In this document: positions 54,565 through 62,442 of the stretch, piece after piece | How positions within the stretch are numbered: the stretch's first letter is position 1 | Layout: every line of letters begins with the position of its first letter | NCBI GenBank assembly: GCA_029260015.1 | Contig: JAJDEB010000032.1 | Coordinates: 186,001 to 250,000 of the forward strand | Direction: 5' to 3' | Origin: Phycisphaerae bacterium | Lineage (GTDB): Bacteria; Planctomycetota; Phycisphaerae; UBA1845 | Length of the DNA: 64,000 nt | Notes under the pieces: generated by a model | The model's database searches: none | Told to the model about the DNA's origin: nothing | What the model saw: only the letters and a program-made list of their open reading frames with translations | Program-made: the position numbers and the translations under genes

Positions 54565-54780
54565 ATGGGTGATGCGGGTTACCGCTTCGCCGCCAGTCCG
54601 AACGTGACAGGCCAGACGATCGGCGACATCACTGGGATCGACAAGAAGGGGTGGGAATACCTGTGGGTGCGATATGAGCACAAGAAAGACGAAACGGCCA
54701 ATGAGTTGATTCAGCGGCCGATCTCGGTCCACATCGAGAGAGTCTACCGAACCAACGATTTGAATGATCTGGGGATCTGA
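54565..54780 (+). CDS. Small late-type protein, possibly frameshifted at its 5' end
   Basis: 71 residues (MGDAGYRFAASPNVTGQTIG, then IQRPISVHIERVYRTND), no family recognised. An alternative frame from ATG 54491, just after the terminase stop, gives a sensible Pro-rich start (MGNANDQSKPIPPPKPVRSI) but ends at 54606. The two together look like one original protein of about 95 residues broken by a one-base shift. A GTG at 54559 could also serve. It ends three bases before the next gene. Confidence 0.5.
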   Translation: MGDAGYRFAASPNVTGQTIGDITGIDKKGWEYLWVRYEHKKDETANELIQRPISVHIERVYRTNDLNDLGI

Positions 54781-54783
54781 CCA

Positions 54784-55296
54784 ATGGCAGGATCAATGAA
54801 AAAAGTTCTGCCCGGTGATCCGCTTGAGATTTCTGCGGAGACCTTCAACACGCTCATTGACGTTGCACAAGCGCATAAGAGCAATCAGCGCAGTACATCA
54901 CGTCAACGGCAAATCTTCCAAACGCCTCCGAATATCGTACCGGTCCTCAACGACAGCGGAAACGATCGCGATCGCTTCGACGTTCTTGGAATCACCGGGC
55001 CTATCCTAACTCCTGCGGAGAACATCGACTCGTTCCAGAATCGCGTGTTGCTAAATGGCGGTGCTCCCGGTGCGTCTGATTCCGGTCGCTTTGTGATCCT
55101 GGCCGAACCCATTGCCGCCGGTGCGATCGGCCGAGCGTTCGTCGATGGCGTCTGCTCGGTCCGCGTCGAGATGGATGACGAATCCCACGGCTTTGCCGAC
55201 GTCGCACCAGGCGTGACAGCTACACTGCTCAGCGCAGCGAGCGGCACAGCCCAATTGCTGTGGGTACAGCCGGTGGAGGATCGGTGGCGGCGGTAG
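54784..55296 (+). CDS. Late-type protein, upstream half of a possibly split gene
   Basis: 170 residues, no family recognised. A helical start (LEISAETFNTLIDVAQAHKS) is followed by a beta-rich part (DRFDVLGITGPILTPAENID, FVILAEPIAAGAIGRAFVDG) like phage head-decoration or tail-fibre-adjacent proteins. It ends WVQPVEDRWRR in a Gly/Ser-coding stretch that, in the next frame, reads as a (GGGGS)2 linker leading into the downstream protein. This suggests one longer protein split by a lost base or joined by frameshifting. Confidence 0.65.
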   Translation: MAGSMKKVLPGDPLEISAETFNTLIDVAQAHKSNQRSTSRQRQIFQTPPNIVPVLNDSGNDRDRFDVLGITGPILTPAENIDSFQNRVLLNGGAPGASDSGRFVILAEPIAAGAIGRAFVDGVCSVRVEMDDESHGFADVAPGVTATLLSAASGTAQLLWVQPVEDRWRR

Positions 55297-55312
55297 TGGT
55301 GGCGGTGGTTCG

Positions 55313-55996
55313 ATGCAGATCGTCGTCACCGACCACGGCATACCGTATGTGTCCACACTTCCCGAATTGCCCGATCCGCCCGGTGCCGAAGTCGGCAGAA
55401 TCTACAGTCACATAGGCCGTGTGGTTCAGGGCACGGCACCATTTGGCATAGAGTATGGTCTTGAAGATATCGAATTCTACCCGCTACAGCGTCACGGCTG
55501 GTTCCACCCTGGGGCGATCATCAGCATTTTCCAGTTGGGCGGTGTTTGGGTTGCAGATTGCCGACAATTCTTTGGGATTGTGACAAAGGCAGCACCGGTG
55601 GGCACGAGCGTTCCGCGCGGGACTGTTGAAGTCGAACCGTTCGACGGAAATCCAGGGCTGACATACATCGATCCTGAGAGCCTCGTTCGATATCCAAACT
55701 CTAGACTCTATCGCGCCTGCACATTTCCCGGAACCGAATTGCAGGTCGGAGAGCCGGTGTTGTGCGCGTACGTCGGAGCGGGCGGCATCTTACCGAGCAA
55801 CCACGATGCCGATTGGCTGGCAACGAATATGCCCAACCTGTTCGGCGATCCGAATGCTTCAGACTACGCCAATGCAGAGCCGCCTATACCAAGCCTTTGC
55901 ATCACGACCGACCCCGACCTTCCGGTGGCGGCACCAGGAGACGATGCAATAACGTTGGATGAACCATTTATCCCAGAAGTGATTCCCGATCCATGA
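55313..55996 (+). CDS. Late-type protein, downstream half with Gly/Ser linker before its start
   Basis: 227 residues from ATG (MQIVVTDHGIPYVSTLPELP). In frame upstream of the ATG lie codons for GGGGSGGGGS, an interdomain linker, running to about 55280; the start codon may therefore be internal to an originally fused protein. The body is beta-rich and Pro-rich (FGIEYGLEDIEFYPLQRHGW, FPGTELQVGEPVLCAYVGAG) with an acidic tail. No family recognised; structural role guessed from the packaging context. Its stop overlaps the next start as ATGA. Confidence 0.65.
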   Translation: MQIVVTDHGIPYVSTLPELPDPPGAEVGRIYSHIGRVVQGTAPFGIEYGLEDIEFYPLQRHGWFHPGAIISIFQLGGVWVADCRQFFGIVTKAAPVGTSVPRGTVEVEPFDGNPGLTYIDPESLVRYPNSRLYRACTFPGTELQVGEPVLCAYVGAGGILPSNHDADWLATNMPNLFGDPNASDYANAEPPIPSLCITTDPDLPVAAPGDDAITLDEPFIPEVIPDP

Positions 55997-57582
55997 GCGT
56001 AGCAACGCCAAAACTTGGCCCACTGCCCAATCCGTTCCTGTACGATGGGTACATTCTGCCCGCGTTTCGTTTGTACGATCCTGATTTCGGTTCCCCATTC
56101 GACTACGCGAAGCCAGTCACAGGCACCGGGTCTATCCCATCGCAGCCGTACAAAGACTCGAGTGCGAATTCACGGGTGCGATTCCGGCACCTGGTCAACA
56201 CAGGGCAAGGCGTAACTGGTAGTCATCAACCGCTATACCCGTTCAAAGACGCGGACGACAACAACCGAATTCGCTTGCGCAAGTATCCGTGCGAACCCTT
56301 CACGCCTGACCCAGCGGATCGTATTTGGGAAACGGGCAATCTCTGGAAAGAGCGGTCGCTGGCGAGTTCGGACGTGGCGGTCGGAGGATCAATTTCGACG
56401 TTCACTGCGAGCTTTGCCGCGGAGTCGCTTGGCTGGGTCGATCCAAACGGAACGGCACCATACGTCATCCCAGAAGACTACTTCGAGTGCTATTGGGTTC
56501 GTTGGCTGACCGGTGACAACGCGGGGCTTACATCGCAGATTGTGGGAAGCCTTAACAATGTGCTGGCGCTTTCAACTCCCGTTCCAAACTCGATCCTTGC
56601 GGGCGACACGTTCGACATCATTCGCCAGCCTGAGCCGCGAATACGCGGCAGACACTTCCAGCGCCGTCGCGTCTTGGGTGTGCAGAACTACCCGAACATT
56701 CGTGCTGGTGGTCGCAGCCACGTAATCGTCCCCCATACATTCAAAATCAAAATCACAGATTTTGAGCCCATTACGAATCCGCTTGCGAGTGCCCATACTC
56801 AGTGGAGTTGGTTCAGTTTCACCAATTGGAGTGACGTGCTTTCTGAAGCGCCGAGTACATGGTCCACGACCGTTGTCCAGCGGGTATACATCGACGACGT
56901 TCTGCTTGACGCTGAGTTTTTTGCGACGGCCAACAGCATCCATTCTGGTGCGGTTCGCGATGGCTATGGTGCGTGGTCAGGGCAGTTTGGCGCGAGCGGA
57001 AATTCCCTGCCGAGCGAAAGCAAGATTCTCTTGGGCGAGAACACTGTGTTTAACGACACACCGTCGATACCGCTTCCGATTCGTTTTTACCTTGAGGGCG
57101 TCTATGTTCGCACTCGCAGACTCACGGCGTTTTTTACCGAAGAGGGTGAGGTTGCAACAAAGCCATGGTGGGGGATGCAGTGGGTGTTCAACGCATACGA
57201 CGGCGCGGGCCATGGGTTGTTCGACCGCGAGTTTGCCCCATACGACAATTGGCTCGATGGAGATTTCGGTGTTGGACCATTCCTCCCAAGATGGCCGGTT
57301 GATATCAACTGGTGGGGGCTGGTCACAGCAAGCCCAGGCGTCACTTGGATTCCGCAGGTGATGCCGTATGTCATTGGACCAATGGGCCATTCCAACGCGG
57401 GGGTCAGTCCGTTTCAGCCGACACACCAATTCGCGGACAACATGCCCGAGCCACCTTATGTGTCAGAGTGCGACCCGGAGAATGCCGGAACCATCAAGTA
57501 CGATTCCGAGTTGGACGGGCGCTTTTGGGGTGTGAATGGCATCGGCACGCGCTATAACGTGGATACCGAGGTGTCCTTCTAA
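55993..57582 (+). CDS. Large late-type protein, unknown family
   Basis: 529 residues, ATGA-coupled to the gene before it. Trp/Tyr/Pro-rich and beta-rich throughout (YDGYILPAFRLYDPDFGSPF, FTNWSDVLSEAPSTWSTTVV), with no transmembrane segment, signal peptide or enzyme motif. Such composition is common in phage tail, receptor-binding or particle-surface proteins. It is the last gene of the element in this direction. I cannot place it in a family; a host-derived beta protein is the other option. Confidence 0.65.
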   Translation: MSVATPKLGPLPNPFLYDGYILPAFRLYDPDFGSPFDYAKPVTGTGSIPSQPYKDSSANSRVRFRHLVNTGQGVTGSHQPLYPFKDADDNNRIRLRKYPCEPFTPDPADRIWETGNLWKERSLASSDVAVGGSISTFTASFAAESLGWVDPNGTAPYVIPEDYFECYWVRWLTGDNAGLTSQIVGSLNNVLALSTPVPNSILAGDTFDIIRQPEPRIRGRHFQRRRVLGVQNYPNIRAGGRSHVIVPHTFKIKITDFEPITNPLASAHTQWSWFSFTNWSDVLSEAPSTWSTTVVQRVYIDDVLLDAEFFATANSIHSGAVRDGYGAWSGQFGASGNSLPSESKILLGENTVFNDTPSIPLPIRFYLEGVYVRTRRLTAFFTEEGEVATKPWWGMQWVFNAYDGAGHGLFDREFAPYDNWLDGDFGVGPFLPRWPVDINWWGLVTASPGVTWIPQVMPYVIGPMGHSNAGVSPFQPTHQFADNMPEPPYVSECDPENAGTIKYDSELDGRFWGVNGIGTRYNVDTEVSF

Positions 57583-58006
57583 CGAGTCTGAAACACTTGG
57601 TCGTACACCACGTGCGGTTCCTCATTTTCTCGCCGCAGATGGTTCCAGGGTGCGATCAAGACAATTCTCCCGCACTTTTGGTGGTCGCGGGAAGGCCTTC
57701 TGTCATCACACGCATTCCGTCAACTTGTCATGTCGTGGCGGCCACCTTCCGAGCCTGTTTTGCGTAAAGTTCACGATCATAACGTAGGCGATCGCGGAAA
57801 CGGCGGAGTAGCGAGTCTGATGTTCGCGCTCGGTTGCGCAAGTTGTGGATTCTTGATTGGAATGGAGTTTGGCCAAGCGCTTGAGCGCAAAGCCTCGGCT
57901 GCTGACACCAAAGACGAGGAGGCCGAAGCGGGACTTCGACACCGTGGGTACCCATTCACGGGTTTTACACGCGGCAGTTGAGCGGCGAATTTTGTCGAAT
58001 TTGGAA
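57583..58006. other. Gap at presumed right end of mobile element
   Basis: About 420 bases between convergent genes. A frame at 57730-57981 has one hydrophobic stretch (SLMFALGCASCGFLIGM) but no ribosome site, and I do not call it. No copy of the tRNA-Val 3' end was found here, so the attR site is not located. Confidence 0.4.
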
Positions 58007-59515
58007 TTATCGCGGCGGTTCAAGCAACGGCTTCTTCGCAAGATAGAGCAACTGCGTATTCGCGTCCACCAGGTGGTTTCGGGGCGGATTGATGATCTCT
58101 TTTCCCGAAGGCATCCGAAGGCCCACGACGAGCCCGCCTCGCTTGGATAACTGCATCTCTGCCATCAGGTCGCCGAACGTGACAGCATCTCTACTATCAC
58201 CAGGAATCATCCCGATGTACACGCTGTGCGAGCCGGAAATCAGCACCCTGCTCATTGCAGTTGCAGTTCCGTGGTACCCAACGGCATGGGCGATCATCGA
58301 ATATCCGATCTTGCGCGTCTCGATCACTTCGTCGGCACCGGCTGAGCGTGCGTGGTCAACATTTTCGGAGTCGAGAATTTCGGCTACCAGGTACAAAGGC
58401 GAACGGCGATGCTGAACCTGGTAGCGGTTTCGATTGAGGTATGAGCGTATGGTGAATGTGATGAGAATCGTGCGCGCATCTGCGGCTTGGGGCGTTGTGT
58501 CCCTTTCTCCCGAAATGATTGCCGCGGCTGCGTGCGTCAGACGCACCTTGTCCAATTCGCTTTCCTTGGTTGGATCGCCGGGAACCCAAAGGAACTCCGG
58601 AGCCAGATCGCGCGGACGCTCGTGATCGTCGAAGATCACAACTCTTGTTTGCGTTAAGTCCTGTTCCTTCATCAGCGCGTCGAGCAGTAAATGCGTGCTT
58701 TGGTCGTACCCGCAAACGACAATGTGATTAACGTAATCGCTCATCCGAAACTGTTCCTCCCGAATGCTCATGATACCTTTCACCAGGCTGGAGCCCACGA
58801 TACCTGCGAACAATGCAAGCGTGATCATTCCGGCCACCATCACCACGGCGGCAATGATTCGTCCTAACTGCGTCACAGGCGTAATGTCCCCATAACCCAC
58901 CGTCGTAATAGTCACCATAGCCCACCACATGGCGTCCAGCATCGAGTCTATCTTCGCGTTGACATTCGCTTCGACCAAGTAAAAGCTAATACCACCGAGG
59001 AGCGTTGCCCCCCCCAGTACGCTAAATGCTAATGCAAACAGCAGGCTGCTTTCCTCGAACGCAAGCCAGATGATGGCGAAGGGATTGCGATAGCGAAACA
59101 CCTTGGTCGTACGCAATAGACGCAGCAATCGAAGCGCACGTAAGCTGCGCAAACCAGGATACAATGCCAACACGGCAAGAACATCTACCAGCATGAGCGG
59201 TTGCAGCAAGTAGCGCAACCTTCCGAATATGTGGGCGCGCAGCATGCCCATCGGTGGACGACGAAAAATCTCCAAGGATGGAGGACGGAACGAGGCTACA
59301 CGAAGCACAATCTCCAATCCGAAGATCATCAACAGCACTCGGTCGGCCAACCGTAGCATTTCCTTCGCCGGGTTGTCGTCCGCAAGTGGAAGTTCAACGA
59401 CGAGCAGCAAAATTGAGATGAGAATTAACGCCCAGATTGTGCGTTGAACGTAGCGATAGACCTGCGTATCGGGTTTATGAAAGGCTGCACGGAAGATTCT
59501 GGCCAATGCGATCAT
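58007..59515 (-). CDS. Voltage-gated potassium channel with RCK domain
   Basis: 502 residues. Six helices with an Arg-rich S4 sensor (LRSLRALRLLRLLRTTKVFR, residues 122-141), pore helix and the K+ selectivity filter TTVGYGD at 204-210 in TITTVGYGDITP. From about 262 a Rossmann-type RCK/TrkA-N domain begins (HIVVCGYDQSTHLLLDALMK) and carries ligand gating. It is a tetrameric inner-membrane channel, KvAP/Kch-like. The RCK glycine motif departs from GxGxxG, so nucleotide binding is doubtful. Stand-alone gene, just outside the mobile element. Confidence 0.92.
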   Translation of the reverse strand: MIALARIFRAAFHKPDTQVYRYVQRTIWALILISILLLVVELPLADDNPAKEMLRLADRVLLMIFGLEIVLRVASFRPPSLEIFRRPPMGMLRAHIFGRLRYLLQPLMLVDVLAVLALYPGLRSLRALRLLRLLRTTKVFRYRNPFAIIWLAFEESSLLFALAFSVLGGATLLGGISFYLVEANVNAKIDSMLDAMWWAMVTITTVGYGDITPVTQLGRIIAAVVMVAGMITLALFAGIVGSSLVKGIMSIREEQFRMSDYVNHIVVCGYDQSTHLLLDALMKEQDLTQTRVVIFDDHERPRDLAPEFLWVPGDPTKESELDKVRLTHAAAAIISGERDTTPQAADARTILITFTIRSYLNRNRYQVQHRRSPLYLVAEILDSENVDHARSAGADEVIETRKIGYSMIAHAVGYHGTATAMSRVLISGSHSVYIGMIPGDSRDAVTFGDLMAEMQLSKRGGLVVGLRMPSGKEIINPPRNHLVDANTQLLYLAKKPLLEPPR

Positions 59516-59743
59516 CGTGCCGGACAGAATACCCTCGAGTGACTCATCATGACAGACCGAAGGCGAAATGGTCGTTTCAGTATTAGAACTTGGCTGTGGG
59601 AGTATTGAACAATCTAATCAAGATCACTAACCAATTCATGAGCACTGAGAAGTGTTTTCAGCAACTATTCGGCCAAGCCCGATTCGACGGATCGTCGAGA
59701 ACGGTCACGTTAAAGATCGTAAACACAAGATCATCAACAACTG

Positions 59744-61180
59744 TTACGCCGAGCCGACCCTAAAATCTTCTTTCTTCAAGCCATGTCGCTTCATCAGATC
59801 GTACAACGATCGCGGATTGATGCCGGCTCTCTGGGCCGTTTTTTGGATGTTGCCTTTCGTCTCACCAAGTTGGCGAACAAAATAGGCGTGTTCACAGGAG
59901 CCTAGAAAAGCCTGCCGCACGTCCTCCCATGAGCGCAATTGCCACTGTCCATCGAACAAAACGTCGAGCAAGGGCGAGGAAAATGTGCTCCCCACTTGCT
60001 GCAGCGCTGGGACGATCGTTCGAGGGAGATCATTTAGTCTGATTTGATCCGATTCACATAATAGAACAGCGCGTTCTACCACATTGATCAGTTCGCGAAT
60101 GTTTCCGGGCCAGTCGTATTTTATCAGCGCCTCAATGGCTTCGTCGGAAAACCGCGTCACTTTACTCTTGAGCCGAATACGAAATTCATCGAGGTATCGC
60201 GCCGCCAATTTCGGAATGTCCTCGGATCGCTGGTTCAGCGGAGGAACGTCGAGCGTGACCACACTCAATCGATAATAAAGGTCGCGCCGAAATCTTCTGG
60301 CCTTAATTTCTTCCTGCAAATCGCGATTGGTAGCCGCCATCACACGAACATTGACGGGGATCAGTTCTTCGCTCCCCAAACGCCGGACCACGCGGTCTTG
60401 CAATACACTTAGGAGCTTGACTTGCAAATGCCTTGACAGTTCACCGATTTCATCAAGCATGAGGGTGCCCCCATGCGCCATCTCAAAACATCCACGCCGC
60501 GCATTGACAGCGCCAGTGAATGCCCCTTTTTCGTAACCGAACAACTCTCCCTCCACCAGGGATTCCGGAAACGATGACAAGATGACTGGGATAAACGGTC
60601 CTGAAGCACGCGGACTCGCAGCATGAATCGCACGGGCCAGCCATTCTTTGCCAACCCCCGTTTCCCCTTGAATCAGCAGTGAACTGTCTGGCTCGACGAC
60701 GCGATCCACAACGCGAAGAAAAGACCGCATCCCTGCGCTCTCTGACTCAAAATCACTGAGCCTTGGAGCACTGGGTACATCAACTTGATTTTGCAGTCGC
60801 TCAATACTGGTATTGCGCTGACGCGTAACGAATGCACTTAGGGCTGAACGCAGCACGCTGTCATCCAAGCCGGAATTCAGTACTGCGGTGCATCCGGCTA
60901 TCAAGAGGCGTGTTCGTTCGTCTGCATTCTCTTCATCGCTGATGACAATGATTTCCGGATGTTCCGGAAGCGCTAAGATCGTTTCGATAGTGTCGGTGAT
61001 CGGTTCTGGAAGCGATGACCGACCAATGACCACCAGGTCTGCGGGAAACGCGTTCACTCGATCCCACAAGACTGCATCTTGCGGGGCGGTGGCAATCGCA
61101 ATGTCCAATGGCTCAAAAATGGAATCGAGGCGGCTTTCCAACTTCGGGTCGTCTATGACTATTTGAACTCGAATCAGCAT
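59744..61180 (-). CDS. Sigma-54-dependent activator with degenerate receiver domain
   Basis: 478 residues, NtrC-like order. The N-terminal 120 residues have a receiver fold, but the phospho-acceptor position is changed: ADLVVIGRSSLPEP has Gly where Asp belongs, so phosphorylation there is unlikely. The AAA+ domain is complete: Walker A GETGVGKE at 172-179, the sigma-54 contact GAFTGA at 219-224 and Walker B TLMLDEIGEL at 239-248. A Fis-type helix-turn-helix closes it (NIQKTAQRAGINPRSLYDLM). The ATG at 61180 is chosen for GGTGAAAT upstream. It is divergent from the operon at 61660, whose leader has a -24/-12 promoter match. Confidence 0.92.
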   Translation of the reverse strand: MLIRVQIVIDDPKLESRLDSIFEPLDIAIATAPQDAVLWDRVNAFPADLVVIGRSSLPEPITDTIETILALPEHPEIIVISDEENADERTRLLIAGCTAVLNSGLDDSVLRSALSAFVTRQRNTSIERLQNQVDVPSAPRLSDFESESAGMRSFLRVVDRVVEPDSSLLIQGETGVGKEWLARAIHAASPRASGPFIPVILSSFPESLVEGELFGYEKGAFTGAVNARRGCFEMAHGGTLMLDEIGELSRHLQVKLLSVLQDRVVRRLGSEELIPVNVRVMAATNRDLQEEIKARRFRRDLYYRLSVVTLDVPPLNQRSEDIPKLAARYLDEFRIRLKSKVTRFSDEAIEALIKYDWPGNIRELINVVERAVLLCESDQIRLNDLPRTIVPALQQVGSTFSSPLLDVLFDGQWQLRSWEDVRQAFLGSCEHAYFVRQLGETKGNIQKTAQRAGINPRSLYDLMKRHGLKKEDFRVGSA

Positions 61181-61346
61181 TATTTCACCATTAGTGGGAA
61201 CAGCTGTCGGGCCTGCCGATTTCGGAAGCCAACCTCCGATCTTATCGGCAATCGGCTTCAATCACAAATTCGAACTTCCATTTCGCAATCAACTTAAGTT
61301 TTGTAATTGTAGATATTTACGAACAGTTTGGCGACAAAGCCCTCAT

Positions 61347-61362
61347 TGGCATGCCGCGTGCT
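61347..61362 (+). promoter_or_regulatory. Putative sigma-54 (-24/-12) promoter
   Basis: TGGCATGCCGCGTGCT matches TGGCACG-N4-TTGCW at the key GG and GC, which are exactly 12 bases apart; ten of twelve defined positions agree. It points toward the gene at 61660, and its predicted start would leave a leader of about 290 bases. The adjacent divergent gene is a sigma-54 activator with intact GAFTGA. Confidence 0.6.
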
Positions 61363-61659
61363 TAAGCAGTTCAGTGGAATTCACACGTCACCTCCGTGAT
61401 TACTCCAAAGTTGGTTGGAATTCCGGCGTTCGACGCTGCTGCTCTTGCCCTGGTTTTGGAGTGTTGGCCCTGGTGTTTGGCGCATGAGAACGATCGACTT
61501 CGTCATTGGCCCGTTCTTCTCGGAAGAGCGATGTGCTAAGAAATTGGATAACCTTGCAGCAAAGAATTGATCACAAAATGCGAGAAACGTGATTCGACAC
61601 AGTTCGCGTTTTCCTCAGTGCTTTATTCGCACTTACACATGAATGAAAGGAAATATGCC

Positions 61660-62442
61660 ATGATTGACCAAATCTGGCGTTTGCACATAGGCAGCGGTCC
61701 GTTGATTGCAGTTGCTGTTCACGACGGACACGAGGTTCGCAGCGATGTTGCCAAGCATCTGGCGCTTAGCAATTCGGAACGACTTCGCGAAGAAGATCCA
61801 TTTACGGGAGAGTGGGCAGAAGTGGCACCGACACGCGTGGTCGGATTGCGATCGCGTTTTGAAGTGGACTTGAACCGACCTCGCGACAAAGCCGTGTATC
61901 GCAAACCAGAAGATGCCTGGGGCCTGAACGTCTGGAAAGACCAGCCGCCACCCGAAATATTCGATCGATCCTTGACGGAATACGATGCGTTCTACGATGC
62001 CATGCGGAAGATGCTGGGTGAGATCTCGCAAGAGTACGGACGTTTTGTGGTCTTCGACTTGCATACCTATAACCATCGCCGAAATGGTCCGGATGGTCCG
62101 ACGTCGAGCCAGGAAGAGAATCCGCAAGTCAACATTGGCACCGGGACAATGAATCGCAAGCGTTGGGCGCCCATTGTGGACACATTCATCGGCGCGCTAC
62201 AGTCTTACAATTTCCCGGACGGCAAGCTGGATGTGCGCGAGAACGTGAAGTTCCAGGGTGGACAGTTCTCGCGTTGGGTTCATGAGACGTTTCCCGAAAC
62301 GGGGTGCTCCATCGCGATAGAATTCAAGAAATTCTTTATGGACGAGTGGACCGGAAAGGCGGAGTCGTCTGATCTGGACGCTATTCGCGAGGCTTTGCGC
62401 TTTACCGTTCCCAGTGTGCTTGCAGCGCTAAAAAACTCATGA
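61660..62442 (+). CDS. N-formylglutamate amidohydrolase-like protein
   Basis: 260 residues of the FGase family, zinc-dependent amidohydrolases. Conserved are VAVHDGHEVR near the start, REEDPFTGEW, the substrate-side VGLRSRFEVDLNRPRDKAVY and the metal-site region VVFDLHTYNHRR. AAAGGA lies upstream of the ATG, which is preferred over earlier in-frame starts at 61567 and 61639. It shares ATGA with the QEGLA peptidase gene. Across bacteria this pair, often with a RimK-like ligase, appears together and its true substrate is not known to me, so hydrolysis of formylglutamate here is doubtful. Confidence 0.85.
   Translation: MIDQIWRLHIGSGPLIAVAVHDGHEVRSDVAKHLALSNSERLREEDPFTGEWAEVAPTRVVGLRSRFEVDLNRPRDKAVYRKPEDAWGLNVWKDQPPPEIFDRSLTEYDAFYDAMRKMLGEISQEYGRFVVFDLHTYNHRRNGPDGPTSSQEENPQVNIGTGTMNRKRWAPIVDTFIGALQSYNFPDGKLDVRENVKFQGGQFSRWVHETFPETGCSIAIEFKKFFMDEWTGKAESSDLDAIREALRFTVPSVLAALKNS

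Larger units (their letters stand above)
35386..57600. mobile_element. tRNA-Val-associated integrated phage-satellite-like element
   Basis: A run of mobile-element genes begins at the tRNA and ends near 57.6 kb: tyrosine recombinase, STAND NTPase, DUF1580 proteins, P4-type primase-helicase, iterons, ParB-methyltransferase, a small opposing operon, large terminase and late-type genes. I recognise no portal, major capsid, protease, tail or lysis gene. I looked for a second copy of the tRNA 3' end between 57.5 and 58.1 kb and found none, so the right border is an estimate placed in the gap before the K+ channel gene. It could be a satellite, a decayed prophage or a replicating island. Confidence 0.75.

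Noticed and set aside
57730..57981. An 83-codon frame with one hydrophobic stretch before the K+ channel gene
   Set aside because: No ribosome site, and convergent neighbours leave no clear promoter.
57583..58100. attR copy of the tRNA-Val 3' end at the presumed right border
   Set aside because: No match to the T-arm and acceptor sequence found by eye.
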